NCBI RefSeq assembly: GCF_030253575.1
Contig: NC_080557.1
Coordinates: 47,272,501 to 47,336,500 of the forward strand
DNA: 64,000 bases
Direction: 5' to 3'
Source: Rhododendron vialii
Taxonomy: Eukaryota > Streptophyta > Magnoliopsida > Ericales > Ericaceae
Below, in pieces: positions 9,219 through 20,196 of the stretch. Under the pieces are notes generated by a model. The model was not told the origin of the DNA. It saw only the letters and a list, made by a program, of their open reading frames with translations, and searched no databases. Each line of letters starts with the position of its first letter. The first letter of the stretch is position 1. The position numbers and the translations under genes were made by a program.

Positions 9219-12200
9219 TTATTGTTTCTCATGATGGTTTCCCGGTGAGTCTATCTTGATAATGAGAGGCTTGTGAAGATCCAAGGGTGGCTCTGCTACG
9301 ATTGGAAGCCGTGGTGACCCTAAGATACCCTCTATGTCACCATCTTCTGCAAGTGCTTTGTCCAACGAAGCCTTTGCAACTTTAGTGGTGACTACCATCA
9401 GAATCACTAAGTACAGAGCAACAAAGAAGCAATCAGTAAATTTCCGCGATAAATAAGCAAGAAAACCCCTTCAAATTATAGAACAATGAGAATCCAGGGC
9501 ATGCTCCTCTTACTATTGGGCCCTGGCAAATAATTGCATTACCAGGCGGTCCCAATGTGGTTTTAACACGATAGTTTACCATATTTAGCGGTCTTGCTAT
9601 TGTTTTTTCAATAGTTTCCATGTATTAGCTACACTTCAGTGTGATAATAAAATATATGCATATTTCAGTGTCCAACATCTCTCAGCGATACTGAGAGTCT
9701 AGAGGGTGAGAGAGAAAGAGGAGAGAGAAGATGCCAGCGGGACACGGTCTTCGGTCTTCGGACGAGGGATCTGTTCTCTCACCGTTCAGGAAGAAGGAAG
9801 AAGGGAATGATCCACCTGTCAACGTACCTGAGGACTTACCACATCGGAGACTACATTGACATCAAGTTAAATGGCGCCGTTCGCGAGGGCATGCCCCACA
9901 AGTTCTACCAAGGGCGCACCAGTCAGGTCAGGAACGTCACCAAGAGCTCCATCGGTGTCGAAATGAACAAACAGGAAGGGAACAGAATAATTAAGAAGAG
10001 GATCCATGCGAGCGTAGAGCATGTTCAGCCTTCAAGGTGCACTGAGGACTTTAAATTGAGGAAAAAGAAGAATGATGAACTCAATCAAGCCAGAGGCCAA
10101 GGGAAGAGGTGAGATCATTAGCACAAAGAGGCAGCCAGAAGGCCCTAAACCTGGTTTTATGGTGGAAGGTGCAACCCTGGAGACTGTTACTCCTATTCGT
10201 ATGATGTTGTCAGTGATCTTAAGGGTGGCTACTAGGTTGACTTATGTATTTCTCGTTTCGGTTATGTGCTCTGAATGTCTGAAAACTGGTTCTTGTTTGA
10301 AGTCTTTTTTTATGTTTGTTTTGAGGACTTGTTATTATGGGTTAAACGTAGACACTGGTTCTATTCAAGTTTTGCAAATTAAAGAGATGGTTTTGGCTGA
10401 AAGCAATGAAGTTAGTTGATGTGGACAATCTTTTATCCCTAGCTGCCATGCATTAGTTTGGTTCAAACCAGAAATCTCCATCCAAAATTCAGTCAAATTC
10501 TTGTAATAAGGTCGAGCATAGTGGGGCAACATTCCATGAGGTTTATATGTTATTTGACAATCAAGAAACGGACAAACTGCAATTCTGTATGATTGATGGC
10601 TTGAGTAAACTAAGCAGATAGGAATTCTTTTTCCTGAGCTGAAGAAACTAACTTGTCATTTTCATCTAGAAGACAATCATAATCTTCAGCCCATTCAAAA
10701 CTAATATATGCAATGAAAAGCAAGTCAAGGGACTCCACGTAAATGTAGCTTACCTGATATCAAAAAACCTGCTGCCATAAGTGCCTGCAATAACAAGCAA
10801 AGCCAGAATAAAAGATGAAAACCAGTGCAGGTAAATTTACATGCTCAAGAATTACCCAAGTGCATTACAAATTTATAACAGACTATATTTAACATGTTGG
10901 TATAATGCCATTTGGTCCCGGTTTTGCTTTTCGACTCTGTAATCATACTACCACTACACTAATAACTACAACAATAGGCGGCATAGCACTTACCCAACGA
11001 GTTTTTGAAACCTCAGCCCATCCATGTGTTACATCAGAAAGATCCTTCAAAGTCGTTCCAACATATACGAAGGTAAATGTTATTGGCTGCAATAAGAACC
11101 AGAAGAGGTATTCATCATTTGAATCAATCAAAAAGTGCAAGTGGTATTCATTAACTCACTCAAAGAAAATCTTTCTTCTCATTTTTCATTTCTCTGTTTT
11201 AACAAGTAATGCACACAAAATATAGTTTATTAGAACCCACAGCAACATGTCAGACTTATGCCAATCCAAAAAAAAAAAACATGTCAGACTTACCATTAGT
11301 AGAATACGAGAAAATGATTTTGGGAAAACTACTATGAGTAGATCACTTTACTGCACCGAGAATGTGGATGGGAAAAAATACTAGTGTTTCTACTCTTGTT
11401 GATTGCTTTAAAGTTTACATTAAATAGATATCATTTTCCAAACCGGGAACTAAATGAAAAAGTTACTGAATGATTTAGAAATGAAGAGTCAATGTACTCC
11501 AGTTTGATTCCTGTGTACAAGAAACTCCAGAGTTACACATTTAGGAGCACAGTTCTATTTTCTGCAATCCTTTAAAGAGGGCACGACAGATCCATGACTC
11601 ATATAAACTATGATTAGATGAACAATAGCTGCAAATGTTTCCCTTCTGTGTACCTTCTTCAGTCAAAACATGAGATCGTAAGTGAGTATACCCCTGAGGA
11701 TCTTTTGAATTCGTTTTTCCTTAAACCGGTCCGTTCCCATATTATAGCAGTGAATTCTTAAGCATTTGGACTGCTATGAAAGATAGACGCAACTATTAAG
11801 CATTTGTGGATGTAAGATAATTCTGACAAGCTGATGACTTAGTTTATATGATCGAAGCGCGCGCGTACTCAGGAGTCAGCATAGGAAGGAAAATGTAACA
11901 AGTTGCTGTTTCTAAAATAGAAGATTGGACAAGAGTCATGAGATTAGCAAATAAGGTCACAGTGGAAATTCCAAACTTCCATTTCACATATTGGTCATTC
12001 ACACATTCAAATAGTCAATTGTGAGCTATATCAAATAACAAGATAAAAGATGACGGGTACTGAAAAGGAAATCATACCATCATCCCCACCCAAGAAGCCA
12101 GCATGTACTCCCCTAGGGGAACAGGAGTCACAGACAGAAGATAATTCAACATGTTAAATGGAAGTAACGGAACAAGCCGAAGCAGAAGAACAATCTGCGG

Positions 12201-15200
12201 TATAAGCGAAGAGAATAAATTAGAAATCTTAACACAAAAACGAATTAAAAACATAGACCAAAAGGGGAAGTAAATACCAACAAATATCCAGTTAGTAACA
12301 GAGGATTCGAACACTGGGTTCCAAATTCAGGAAACATAAGAGGAAGATTATACAGCTAGGCTTATGCTACGGAAGCTTAAGTTACCCTAAGTTGTGCTTG
12401 TACCTTGACGCAAAACCTTTCTAGGAAGACAAACCTATTCTGTTGGGTCAGTTGTCTAGTATGGAAGTCATGAAGATTTTCATAATTGAACCTGGGGCAG
12501 TAGGCACAAATCTAGACGAATTCAACTTTTAATAAACCAAATGATTATCTAGAAATGTAACTTATCATACCCTGAAAGTACTACGCAAGAATATCCAATT
12601 AAAACAAATAAGGTTTTTGATCAGTTAGGATTAAAAATCCATGTTTACAGATACTTGCAAGTTCACATGGAATCAACCTTGAAGCCAGATCTCTGAGTTG
12701 CGATAGCAACAGCCTGAAACTTTGGATACTTCTTTAATTTGGAAATAACATAAGATCTTCCAATCTGCAATGAAGTAATAAAACAATCGAGGTGAAGGAC
12801 AGTACAAATTTTTCCATCCAGAAGCAAAATGATTATTTGTTTTTTTTTTTGGATAAACAAATGATTATTTGTTGAATATTCCCATACACATAGGGTAAAT
12901 TATATTGGTGAACACCCAAACATATTCTTCAGCAACAAGGTATCCTCCATAACAGCATGCCTGGACGTACGTGTGATTATTCACCCAAGGAGAGGTTTAC
13001 CACTCAAGAGACTTACCGTCCTGCCCAGAAGAAAGGCAGCTGTTGCACCTAGGGTGGCACCAATAGAATCAGCAACAAATCCTACTGGTAATCCAAAGAG
13101 ATAACCACCTCCAAGCTGCAATTAAAAAGTACACGAACCTTGAGTTAGGAAATCCCAAATGGAATACCCAAAAAAAAAGAGAGTAAACTTTGAACTTTCA
13201 CAATCAACTTGAAGAAGTTAAGCTTGCTTTAAGAGAATCAACAATTGCAAACTCGTTACCTACCGTAAGTACTGAGGCTGGAACTGCGAGAACAGTAAGA
13301 GGAATATATGCAACAGCCCTGTAAAATCCCAAAACTGACGATAAAAGGTAAAGTTGAAAGACAGTAAAAACAGGTTAATGCTTGGAACTTCAAAACCTTC
13401 GGAAAGACAGGTCGGTGAAACATTACTATCATAGAAGGTCAAAACTTGTGTTCAGTTGGCATGGCTCATATTTTGTCTCAGGTCCGAGACAATGTTATAG
13501 TGTTGTGAACACTTCTGTATAGTCACTTGACTTAAGGAATTTTGTGGATTTTATTATCGAATCTCTACGTCCCCTGAAAAGGAAGGGGAAGCATTAAATA
13601 ATGTTTGTACTCAGGGCAAGCAGAAAAGGAATATTTGTGCTCAGCACTCATCTGGGGTCGCATTGTGTCAGAGACTCAGAATTGCATCATCACTGGAGCA
13701 TCCTCATTTTTGTTCAGCTTCAGCAATTTTATCATGCCAATTCTAAAGTTTCAAGAAGTTTGGGACTACAATAGAGAACCAATACTGCTGTTAAAGACTA
13801 ATCTTGGCATGCCTTATTCTCATTGGTTAGTCCTCAGGTACACTTATAAAGAGCATCACCATTTTACTAGTCACAACTTAATCAATCCATACCATTATAG
13901 GAGTATAAGATAAAGTTAATAGGGTGGATGTCTTTTTTTTTTTTTTTTTTGGGTGTCTATTATTTTCCAATTTTGTATAACAGTAAGAGGATGTAAAATC
14001 ACAGAGAAGAGAAACAAAAGTAGTCAGTGGGAGTCTAGGATCTTACAGCGCAAGTGGACCCCATGGCCCAAGATCATGCTTAACCCATAGCAAAAAATCT
14101 TTCAAAATCTGCAGGGGAAAAAGCAAACAACATGCAAGGATATGTTGTGAATTATATGGTACCGGAACAACAGAAACTAAATGATACATACTAAAAATAT
14201 TGCATCGTAAAACATGAAGGAGCATGAAACCATCAGAGATTGCTCCATGAAGCTCATGCTCTTCGTGCATTCCTCTCCTACCCTCACAAACTTCAACAGA
14301 CTACTTTACAACTAGTGTCTTCCACTGACAGAATTGTATCAAAGGCTCGCCGGTAGTTCTAGCTTTTGATCAGCTTCACTGGTAGTGCAATAAAAACTCA
14401 ATGAAACCTCTCCTAGACGTCATTGGATCATGGGATCATGGCATTTCACCAGTTATCTTAGGCCGAGCCAATGGCCGACCAGAGAGGCTAGAAAGCCAAA
14501 GAGAGGGGCTTACCTAAATTTTCTCATCTTTCTTCACGCATTCATCTACCTTTTTCCATGCCCTGCATTAATAATTTACTTCCATCTTCGTTGCAAAAGC
14601 ATATTCCTAATTACCACTTTTCTAACTCTTCCGCATTTCCAAGGTTGTTTGCAACAAGAGCAAGCCCTATTTCCCTACCTAAACAACAAAGTTCCAATAC
14701 CTTAATGACCAGAACAACAACAATTCAACCCTACTATTAACAATTTGAGAAATGATTGATAACTTTCCCACCCCATCTTACTATAATAAATACTATACTA
14801 TCTGTCTATCTATTATTACTACTATAAAAGGGAACACTGCTTTATGGTGTGAACGGCGGTTTTGAGGCTGGCTCACACTTTTTCTTTCCCATACTACCTC
14901 TTTAACAACCTAAGAAACTTCCAAGAAAGAAGAAAACTGTCATCCCAAATTTCTTCTCCCCCTCTTTTCTCCCAGATTTCATTACAGCTTAATCTCAATT
15001 CGAGACCTTCCTCTTTCCATCTTGTACATAACACAATTTGAACATGCATTGCGTGTGCCGTGAGTCTAGTAATTCAGATCAAGAATCATTCAGAAAGTGA
15101 TCTCAAGAAAACGAAGAAACTCATTCGTCAAAGATCATACCTATATTTCGATTGGTAACATATTTCAATACTTATGCAATTGTCTATACATAAATAATTT

Positions 15201-15330
15201 TGTATCTATAGAGCGAGAGAGAGATGACCTTTTCGACGGGAAGAGTGATGAAGGCGGAGGCAATGGCGGCGAGGAGGATGAGGAATAGCCCGGCGCGGAA
15301 GGCGGAGGACCAGGTGAGCCGCACCGCCAT
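9219..15330 (-). CDS. TVP38/TMEM64 family (SNARE-associated, VTT domain) membrane protein
   Basis: Nine exons on the minus strand (15330-15229, 14108-14047, 13318-13264, 13115-13017, 12764-12678, 12194-12078, 11086-10994, 10784-10754, 9406-9219) join in frame to 277 residues. It has an N-terminal membrane segment (about 13-30), then the VTT/SNARE-associated Golgi fold: LGGGYLFG and [18 protein letters not shown] (about 74-106), [15 protein letters not shown] (about 140-154) and [12 protein letters not shown]. Such DedA-superfamily proteins act in Golgi and ER membranes; yeast Tvp38 is a Golgi example and animal relatives are lipid scramblases. The plant role is not settled. The exon 1 donor, GTCATC, is weak and followed by CT-rich sequence. 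The last intron is 1.35 kb and hosts an RPL21 retrocopy in the opposite direction. Confidence 0.9.
9731..10235 (+). pseudogene. Retro-pseudogene of ribosomal protein eL21 (RPL21)
   Basis: The plus strand begins MPAGHGLRS and later reads [56 protein letters not shown] and finally a shifted DLKGGY with a stop at 10233, the full span of plant 60S L21. The parts lie in different frames: at least three frame changes (near 9770-9805, 10095 and 10195), so it cannot make L21. No introns interrupt it, and about 50 bases of leader-like GAGAGA sequence precede it, which points to a retrocopy. No poly-A tail or target-site repeat is visible, so it is not very recent. It sits antisense inside the last VTT intron (9407-10753). 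Confidence 0.88.
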
Positions 15331-15468
15331 GGAGGACAAAATCCGGCGGCGCCAGGGGCGGGAATCTTCGTCGTCGTTCTTGGAGATCTCTTGCCTCAAC
15401 GACGATCTTGCCCTCAACCCCCCGCTCGCGTTTGCCAGATTTAGGGTCCCCAGATTTCCAGCCCAATC

Positions 15469-15476
15469 TATATATA
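15469..15476 (-). promoter_or_regulatory. Putative TATA box of the VTT gene
   Basis: TATATATA reads on the minus strand about 140 bases upstream of the VTT ATG, followed by a plausible 100-base leader. Confidence 0.45.
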
Positions 15477-15488
15477 CACAATACAAGG

Positions 15489-15489
<1 letters not shown>

Positions 15490-15541
<52 letters not shown>
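15490..15541. repeat. (CT)n microsatellite
   Basis: About 26 CT units on the plus strand (GA on the minus strand), just upstream of the putative VTT TATA box, so in the proximal promoter. GA tracts can bind plant BBR/BPC factors; that role is inferred. Confidence 0.95.
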
Positions 15542-15542
<1 letters not shown>

Positions 15543-15955
15543 ATTTAAGCAAATCCAGATTTAGCTTTCCTCCCAACAAATTGAACTCCAATTGCTACTC
15601 CAACTATGTAGTATCAATTACTTATGATGTGGAAGTGTAAGTATAATTCAACGCGTCATTTCAGAAAAGGTTTCGTAGATACATCGATTCAACTCCATTG
15701 TCGATCGATTCACTTTTCTCTCGGTTTCTCTCTCTACGTATTAGTTCGTTTATATATAGTCTTCCTTTTTCTCTTTCTTCCCTCCACCGCCCACGCTCCC
15801 GGAATTAAGATCCTGTCCGGTGTCAGTCCCGTCCAGTTTGAATCTTTTGGGCTCGTCTCGGATCCATAACTATGATTGCAATCGCTCATTTTGTATAGTT
15901 CGTTAATTACTTTACGAAAATTCTATGGTCACTGACCGGGAGCTTACCACAATTT
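15542..15955. other. VTT upstream region
   Basis: AT-rich sequence with scattered CT-rich patches. No gene or repeat was recognised beyond the CT tract at its left border. Confidence 0.4.
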
Positions 15956-16096
15956 GGGAAAATGACGGCCCAGGACGTGTTTTGATAATTAATACCCGTC
16001 AAGGACATGCTGAGAACATTTGAGAACATTTGTTAATACTGAAAATGTCCTTGGAAGGTATTAATTATCAAACACGTCCTTGGCCGTCATTTTCCC
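15956..16096. mobile_element. 141-bp MITE
   Basis: Ends are inverted repeats of about 52 bases starting GGGAAAATGACGG, with a shared TTGATAATTAATACC-like block, separated by about 37 bases. Outside, TACCACAATTT (left) and TACCAATTT (right) look like a target-site duplication of about 9 bases with a 2-base difference, which would suggest a Mutator-like origin. Confidence 0.75.
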
Positions 16097-16530
16097 TACC
16101 AATTTTAATCCGATGGCCACGCGGGACCCAAAGTATGTCCTGCACTGAAAATCCGACCCATTGATCATGAAATCTAAATGAAAAATAAAAAGTTTGGTCA
16201 AGCACTTACCCATATCGAATTAAGCTGATTTTTTATAATGTTTACTCATTTTTTTTAAAAAATTATTAAATGGCTCAAATTTTCCGTAGAAGATCCAGAA
16301 TGAGTCCCGCGTGACCGTGGAGGTAGAATTGGTAAGCCCGGTCGGTGGCTGTAGAAGAGTTGATTACTTTAGGCGTGAACAAATCATGTTCATTGTGTGC
16401 GGATGAATGCCACGTCTAAACACATTATTACAGTATATAAAAACAAATAAAATATTTCAAATATAAAAAATTAGTCTTAAATTCATTATTTGAATTTCAT
16501 AAACCCACAAATCTATCTATTAATTTTGAG

Positions 16531-16676
16531 AAAGATGCTACACACATAATAATCCAAACACTACACCAAACACAATCACTCACATACATGTGAAACTTAC
16601 ACGTAGTAGTGTGGGAGGCTCAAATGTAATGTATGTGAGAGGTTGTGTTTGGATTGTTATGTAAATAGTATTTTTG
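16531..16676. mobile_element. MITE-like inverted repeat
   Basis: The left part reads AATCCAAACAC... CACTCACATACAT and the right part ATGTATGTGAG ... GTGTTTGGATTGTTATG; the two are inverted copies of about 45-55 bases around a 40-base centre. No clear target-site duplication was found. Confidence 0.65.
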
Positions 16677-16689
16677 TAATTTTGTGAGG

Positions 16690-16888
16690 TCTCAAGTCCA
16701 TTTTAGGGTATTCTAAAGTAGGGTAGGGTATCATAGGGTTTAGAGTGTACTTTCCTATTATAGGGTATGGTAAATTACCTTAGTATAGGGGTACCTTAGG
16801 GTTTAGGCACTTTCATAGAGTTTTAGGGTGCACTTTTTTATTATAAGGTTTTAGTGGTTTAGGCATTTTTATAGAATTTAAGGTCTTA
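16690..16888. repeat. Degenerate TTTAGGG-like repeat, copy 1
   Basis: Irregular iterations of TAGGGT, TTTAGGCACTTTCATAG and TATAGGGGTAC resume after the following MITE, to about 17390. The same words occur at 23935-24056. It may be degenerate interstitial telomere-like DNA or simply a local dispersed repeat. Confidence 0.6.
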
Positions 16889-17345
16889 GAGCATCCGCAA
16901 TAGGAATAATCAAAATCGATAACCAAAATGTGCCACACCAGCATTTGATTATCCATTTAGTTCATAATTAAACCTAACAAACTTGATCTCCACATTGGTT
17001 ATTTTTGTATCCCTATAAAAAAAACCCCCCACAATACGCAATGCATCTATGTCCAATTGCAAACGAGTTCCAATCGCTCACCCGACCACACCAAATTATT
17101 CGTCTCGATGAGACGATTCTAATGTAAGGTGTTTTTTAATTTTTTAGTTTTGAATTTGGTTATTGGGTTTGGTTATTGAGTTTTGGTTATTGGTAAAAGT
17201 TGTTAAGTTTGGTTATTCAAAGGTCAAAATTTGATGAGTTGCTAAAAGGTTGTTAAGTTTGGTTATTACAATGTGAGCACTTCTTTGAGCAAACATTGCT
17301 AACTTTAGCAACCTTTTAATTTTGATTATTACATTATGGATGCTC
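16889..17345. mobile_element. Tourist/Harbinger-type MITE
   Basis: The left end GAGCATCCGCAATAGG and the reverse complement of the right end (GAGCATCCATAATG) form inverted repeats that share an AATAATCAAAAT block about 20 bases in. The element is flanked by TTA on both sides (16886-16888 and 17346-17348), the usual PIF/Harbinger target site. It interrupts the TTTAGGG-like repeat, and the interior holds several GGTTATT iterations but no ORF of note. Confidence 0.8.
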
Positions 17346-17390
17346 TTAGGAACTTTTCATAGGGTGCCTTTAGTGTTTAGGTTGTGTGGA

Positions 17391-18549
17391 CTTGTGAGTT
17401 TACGAAACTATTAGGTAGATTTGTGGGCTTCTAAAATATCTATAATTGACCTATCACTAAATCTTTTTTTTTCTCTCGAAATTGTTTTGACATGGTTGGA
17501 TTGGTATAATACGAACATGATTTTTGTAGTGGATGAATTACTTAGTTAGCTTTACAAGATAAACGATTCTGATTATTATTGTAGATTTAGGATGAGCCAA
17601 CAAAATTCAAATTGGACGGGGCTGGACAATAGCCATACTGGAGAGGACATTAATCCCGCGGTCCCACTTGGATATCGTACAATTTGGATAGATTAGGCTG
17701 TGTTTGGCACTGGAAAAAAGAAATACGGGAATTTTTTTAATTTATTTTTACATATGTGCGGCATTTTCGACATTTTTTTGTCGATTTAATCTTTCATTTC
17801 TTCTTTTTTCGTTATTTTTATTTGTGAAGCTGAACAATGGTAAAACACATGCACATTTTTACAATTGCAATCGAGCAGCGTTGAGGGAAAGGCAAAGCAC
17901 GATACTAATATCAATAACGGTGAAGTAGATCATTCTCCTTCTCACCTATTTTTTTTTTAAAAATTGTTTGGGCTGTTTAATTTTGTGCTACCTAGGCTGT
18001 TGGGCTCCTGACAAACCAATTTCCCTGCTTGTACAATCACTTCTCAAATGCCCTTGTTCGGTTTGGATTTTGAGAGAAGTTTTAAGAATAATGAATAGAG
18101 ATAGATAAATAGAGAAGATTTATTGAAGACCGTGCCCAAGTGTTTTGAGTCCCCTAGAGGAACAATGCCAGATGTCTGTTAAAGAATCCTGGACATTTTT
18201 TCCGAAAAAAAATCCATGGTTTCTTCAAGGATTTTATTCAGTTAATTTTCGTTTTTGTTGGTACCACCAAAACATAAACTACATTTAGCATAATTTAGAT
18301 ATCTTTTATTCAAGTCAAACTCTGAATATAAGTCTCAGGTTTACATGTTTCACCCAATGCTCAGGGCATAAACTAGATAACCACAATTCAGTCTTTCCAA
18401 TCTTTGAATCAGCCAAACAAATTAATTTTCCTATCGATCATCACCGGTGTTGTTCTAAACCTTATAAAAAGATAACTAATTCAGACCATGCAGACTCGAG
18501 TCGTACGCGATATTTTTAGATGCAAAAGAGAGGGAAAAAACGTAACGAC
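17391..18549. other. Intergenic, no gene recognised
   Basis: AT-rich sequence between repeat DNA and the 3' end of the prolamin-like gene. A short open frame at about 17704-17928 has no recognisable domain. Confidence 0.4.
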
Positions 18550-18623
18550 TTTTAAACTTTCCATCCTCCTTCGCACTGGTAAGTGATTTTAAACTTTCCA
18601 TCCTCCTTCGCACTGGTAAGTGA
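18550..18623. repeat. 37-bp tandem duplication at a stop codon
   Basis: Two adjacent identical 37-base units (18550-18586 and 18587-18623). The second contains the last codons and the stop of the prolamin-like gene; the first is a copy of them in the 3' UTR. Confidence 0.9.
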
Positions 18624-19347
18624 TGTGGCACGACTCGCTAAGCACAACCGTGTAGTTGTGCGTCAGCCTTAGAAGGATATTGGGCAAGTGAACCAACAAG
18701 CTGCAGACACACTCCGCGTCCACCACCTGCATCCATCGGCAACATTGCTCTTCATCCAGCGATTCAGGGTGTCCTTGCCGCTCGGCCCGCTCATGCCTGT
18801 GTCTATGTCCGTGTCTAGTTCCATTATGTGGGCTGGGTGGCGAGGGAGATGAAGGCAGTGGTGAGGAATGTCCGTGTCTAGTTCCATTATGTGGGCTGGG
18901 CGGTGAGGGAGATGAAGGCAGTGGTGAGGAAGGCGGAGACAATGGCGGTGGAGCAGAGGACGTTGGCAGTGGTGAGGAAGGCGGAGACAGTGGCGGTGGA
19001 GCAGAGGACGTTGTTGCAAGAGATTCCTGAGGAGAGGGAGGGTTTAATGGTTCCAACAGAACACGGGCGCAAGCATGATTCACTAGTGCAAATTGCGAGA
19101 GGCAGAGGGGGCCAGAAAGAGGAGGAGGACGCGGTTTTACTGGAACCGGAACAAAATACGAATGGGGGACAGAAGGAGGAGGAGGGCGCAGTTTTAGTGG
19201 AACTGGAACAAAATACGAATGGGGGACAGAAGGAGGAGGAGGGCGCAGTTTTACTGGAACTGGAACAAAATACGAATAGCAGTTCGTGGAAGCAAGTGCC
19301 AGAAACACAATGAAGAATGCCGATTTTAGAAACTTGACTCTATCCAT
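18589..19347 (-). CDS. Secreted prolamin-like (ECA1-related) eight-cysteine protein with proline-rich insert
   Basis: A single-exon frame of 252 residues. Residues 1-24 form a signal peptide (hydrophobic FFIVFLALAS). Three tandem units containing SYFVPVP and PPPPSVPH (about 25-78) follow, then the first half of a prolamin-like domain (Cys82, Cys93), a long proline/serine insert with duplicated SPPSPHNGTRHGH units (about 102-185), then the second half (Cys202-Cys203, Cys213-x-Cys215, Cys240, Cys246). The eight cysteines fit the pattern C..C..CC..CxC..C..C. The family includes egg-cell-secreted and other small secreted plant proteins. The insert between cysteines 2 and 3 is unusual. A TATA box lies about 75 bases before the ATG. 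It could also be described as a hybrid proline-rich cell-wall protein. Confidence 0.75.
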   Translation of the reverse strand: MDRVKFLKSAFFIVFLALASTNCYSYFVPVPVKLRPPPPSVPHSYFVPVPLKLRPPPPSVPHSYFVPVPVKPRPPPLSGPLCLSQFALVNHACARVLLEPLNPPSPQESLATTSSAPPPLSPPSSPLPTSSAPPPLSPPSSPLPSSPSPPSPHNGTRHGHSSPLPSSPSPPSPHNGTRHGHRHRHERAERQGHPESLDEEQCCRWMQVVDAECVCSLLVHLPNILLRLTHNYTVVLSESCHITYQCEGGWKV

Positions 19348-19418
19348 GACCCTGTCGCTGTAGCCTGCAGCAAAATTAGGGTTGTGGAGGTGATTTGAGA
19401 GGAGTCCTTGGCTTCTGC

Positions 19419-19425
19419 TTATATA
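19419..19425 (-). promoter_or_regulatory. Putative TATA box of the prolamin-like gene
   Basis: TATATAA on the minus strand, 72 bases upstream of the ATG at 19347, with a short pyrimidine-rich leader between. Confidence 0.6.
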
Positions 19426-19430
19426 CTAAG

Positions 19431-20039
19431 TGATTCATAATCTTCTCATTTGCTAATGGTAGGTTTAGCTGTGAGTTAAGTACAAGGGGGGAAAAGAGAC
19501 CATGAAAGGGAGGAGTCAAGTGTGGTAGTTAAAGTGAAGTTGTAGTTTGGGTTCTGAATGGTTGAGATTCATCCTTTCTGTGACAAGGGCTTGTTTGGCA
19601 TGAAGTATTACTGAAAGAATTAAGTACAAAGAATTTCAAATTTTAGATGAGCAGAGAAGGTATGGTTGTACTTATCTTTTGGTCACACAAGAAATACAAT
19701 GTAAAGCATTTTGAAGCATACCTCACTTCTTCAAAATGACATAAGTTGAATAAAATGTTCAACAGATTTTCAGTGACACAAGAACAACGACCACCGGAAT
19801 TTTCAATGCAACAAGAAAAAAATGACATAATTTCAATAAATAACTTCGTAGGAACAAGTAGAACAACCAAAAGTAGTCTTTCCAAAATGAATCAATAGTG
19901 CAGATAAACTGAAAACTAAATCACAAAAGGGCAAACTTCAGATAATCAACCAAATACAGGGCGGCTCTCTTACTTTGTACGTAAGTACATATGTTCTCCA
20001 CTTATCGATTTATCTTACATCAAACCAGATATACATCCA
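19431..20039. other. Spacer between the prolamin-like gene promoter and the GPX 3' end
   Basis: This should contain the prolamin-like gene's upstream region and the peroxidase 3' UTR. No further gene or repeat was recognised. Confidence 0.45.
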
Positions 20040-20126
20040 TCAGACTTCTCCCAATGCTTTCTTAATGTCTCCCTGCAATCGAAAAACCAGGGAAGCAGGA
20101 CAAGAACCTCATAATCAGAATGAAAA

Positions 20127-20196
<70 letters not shown>

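Noticed and set aside
15184-15640. Long frames on both strands over the CT tract near the VTT start
   Set aside because: They are extensions through repeat and leader; only the minus-strand exon 15330-15229 fits the VTT family and splices in frame.
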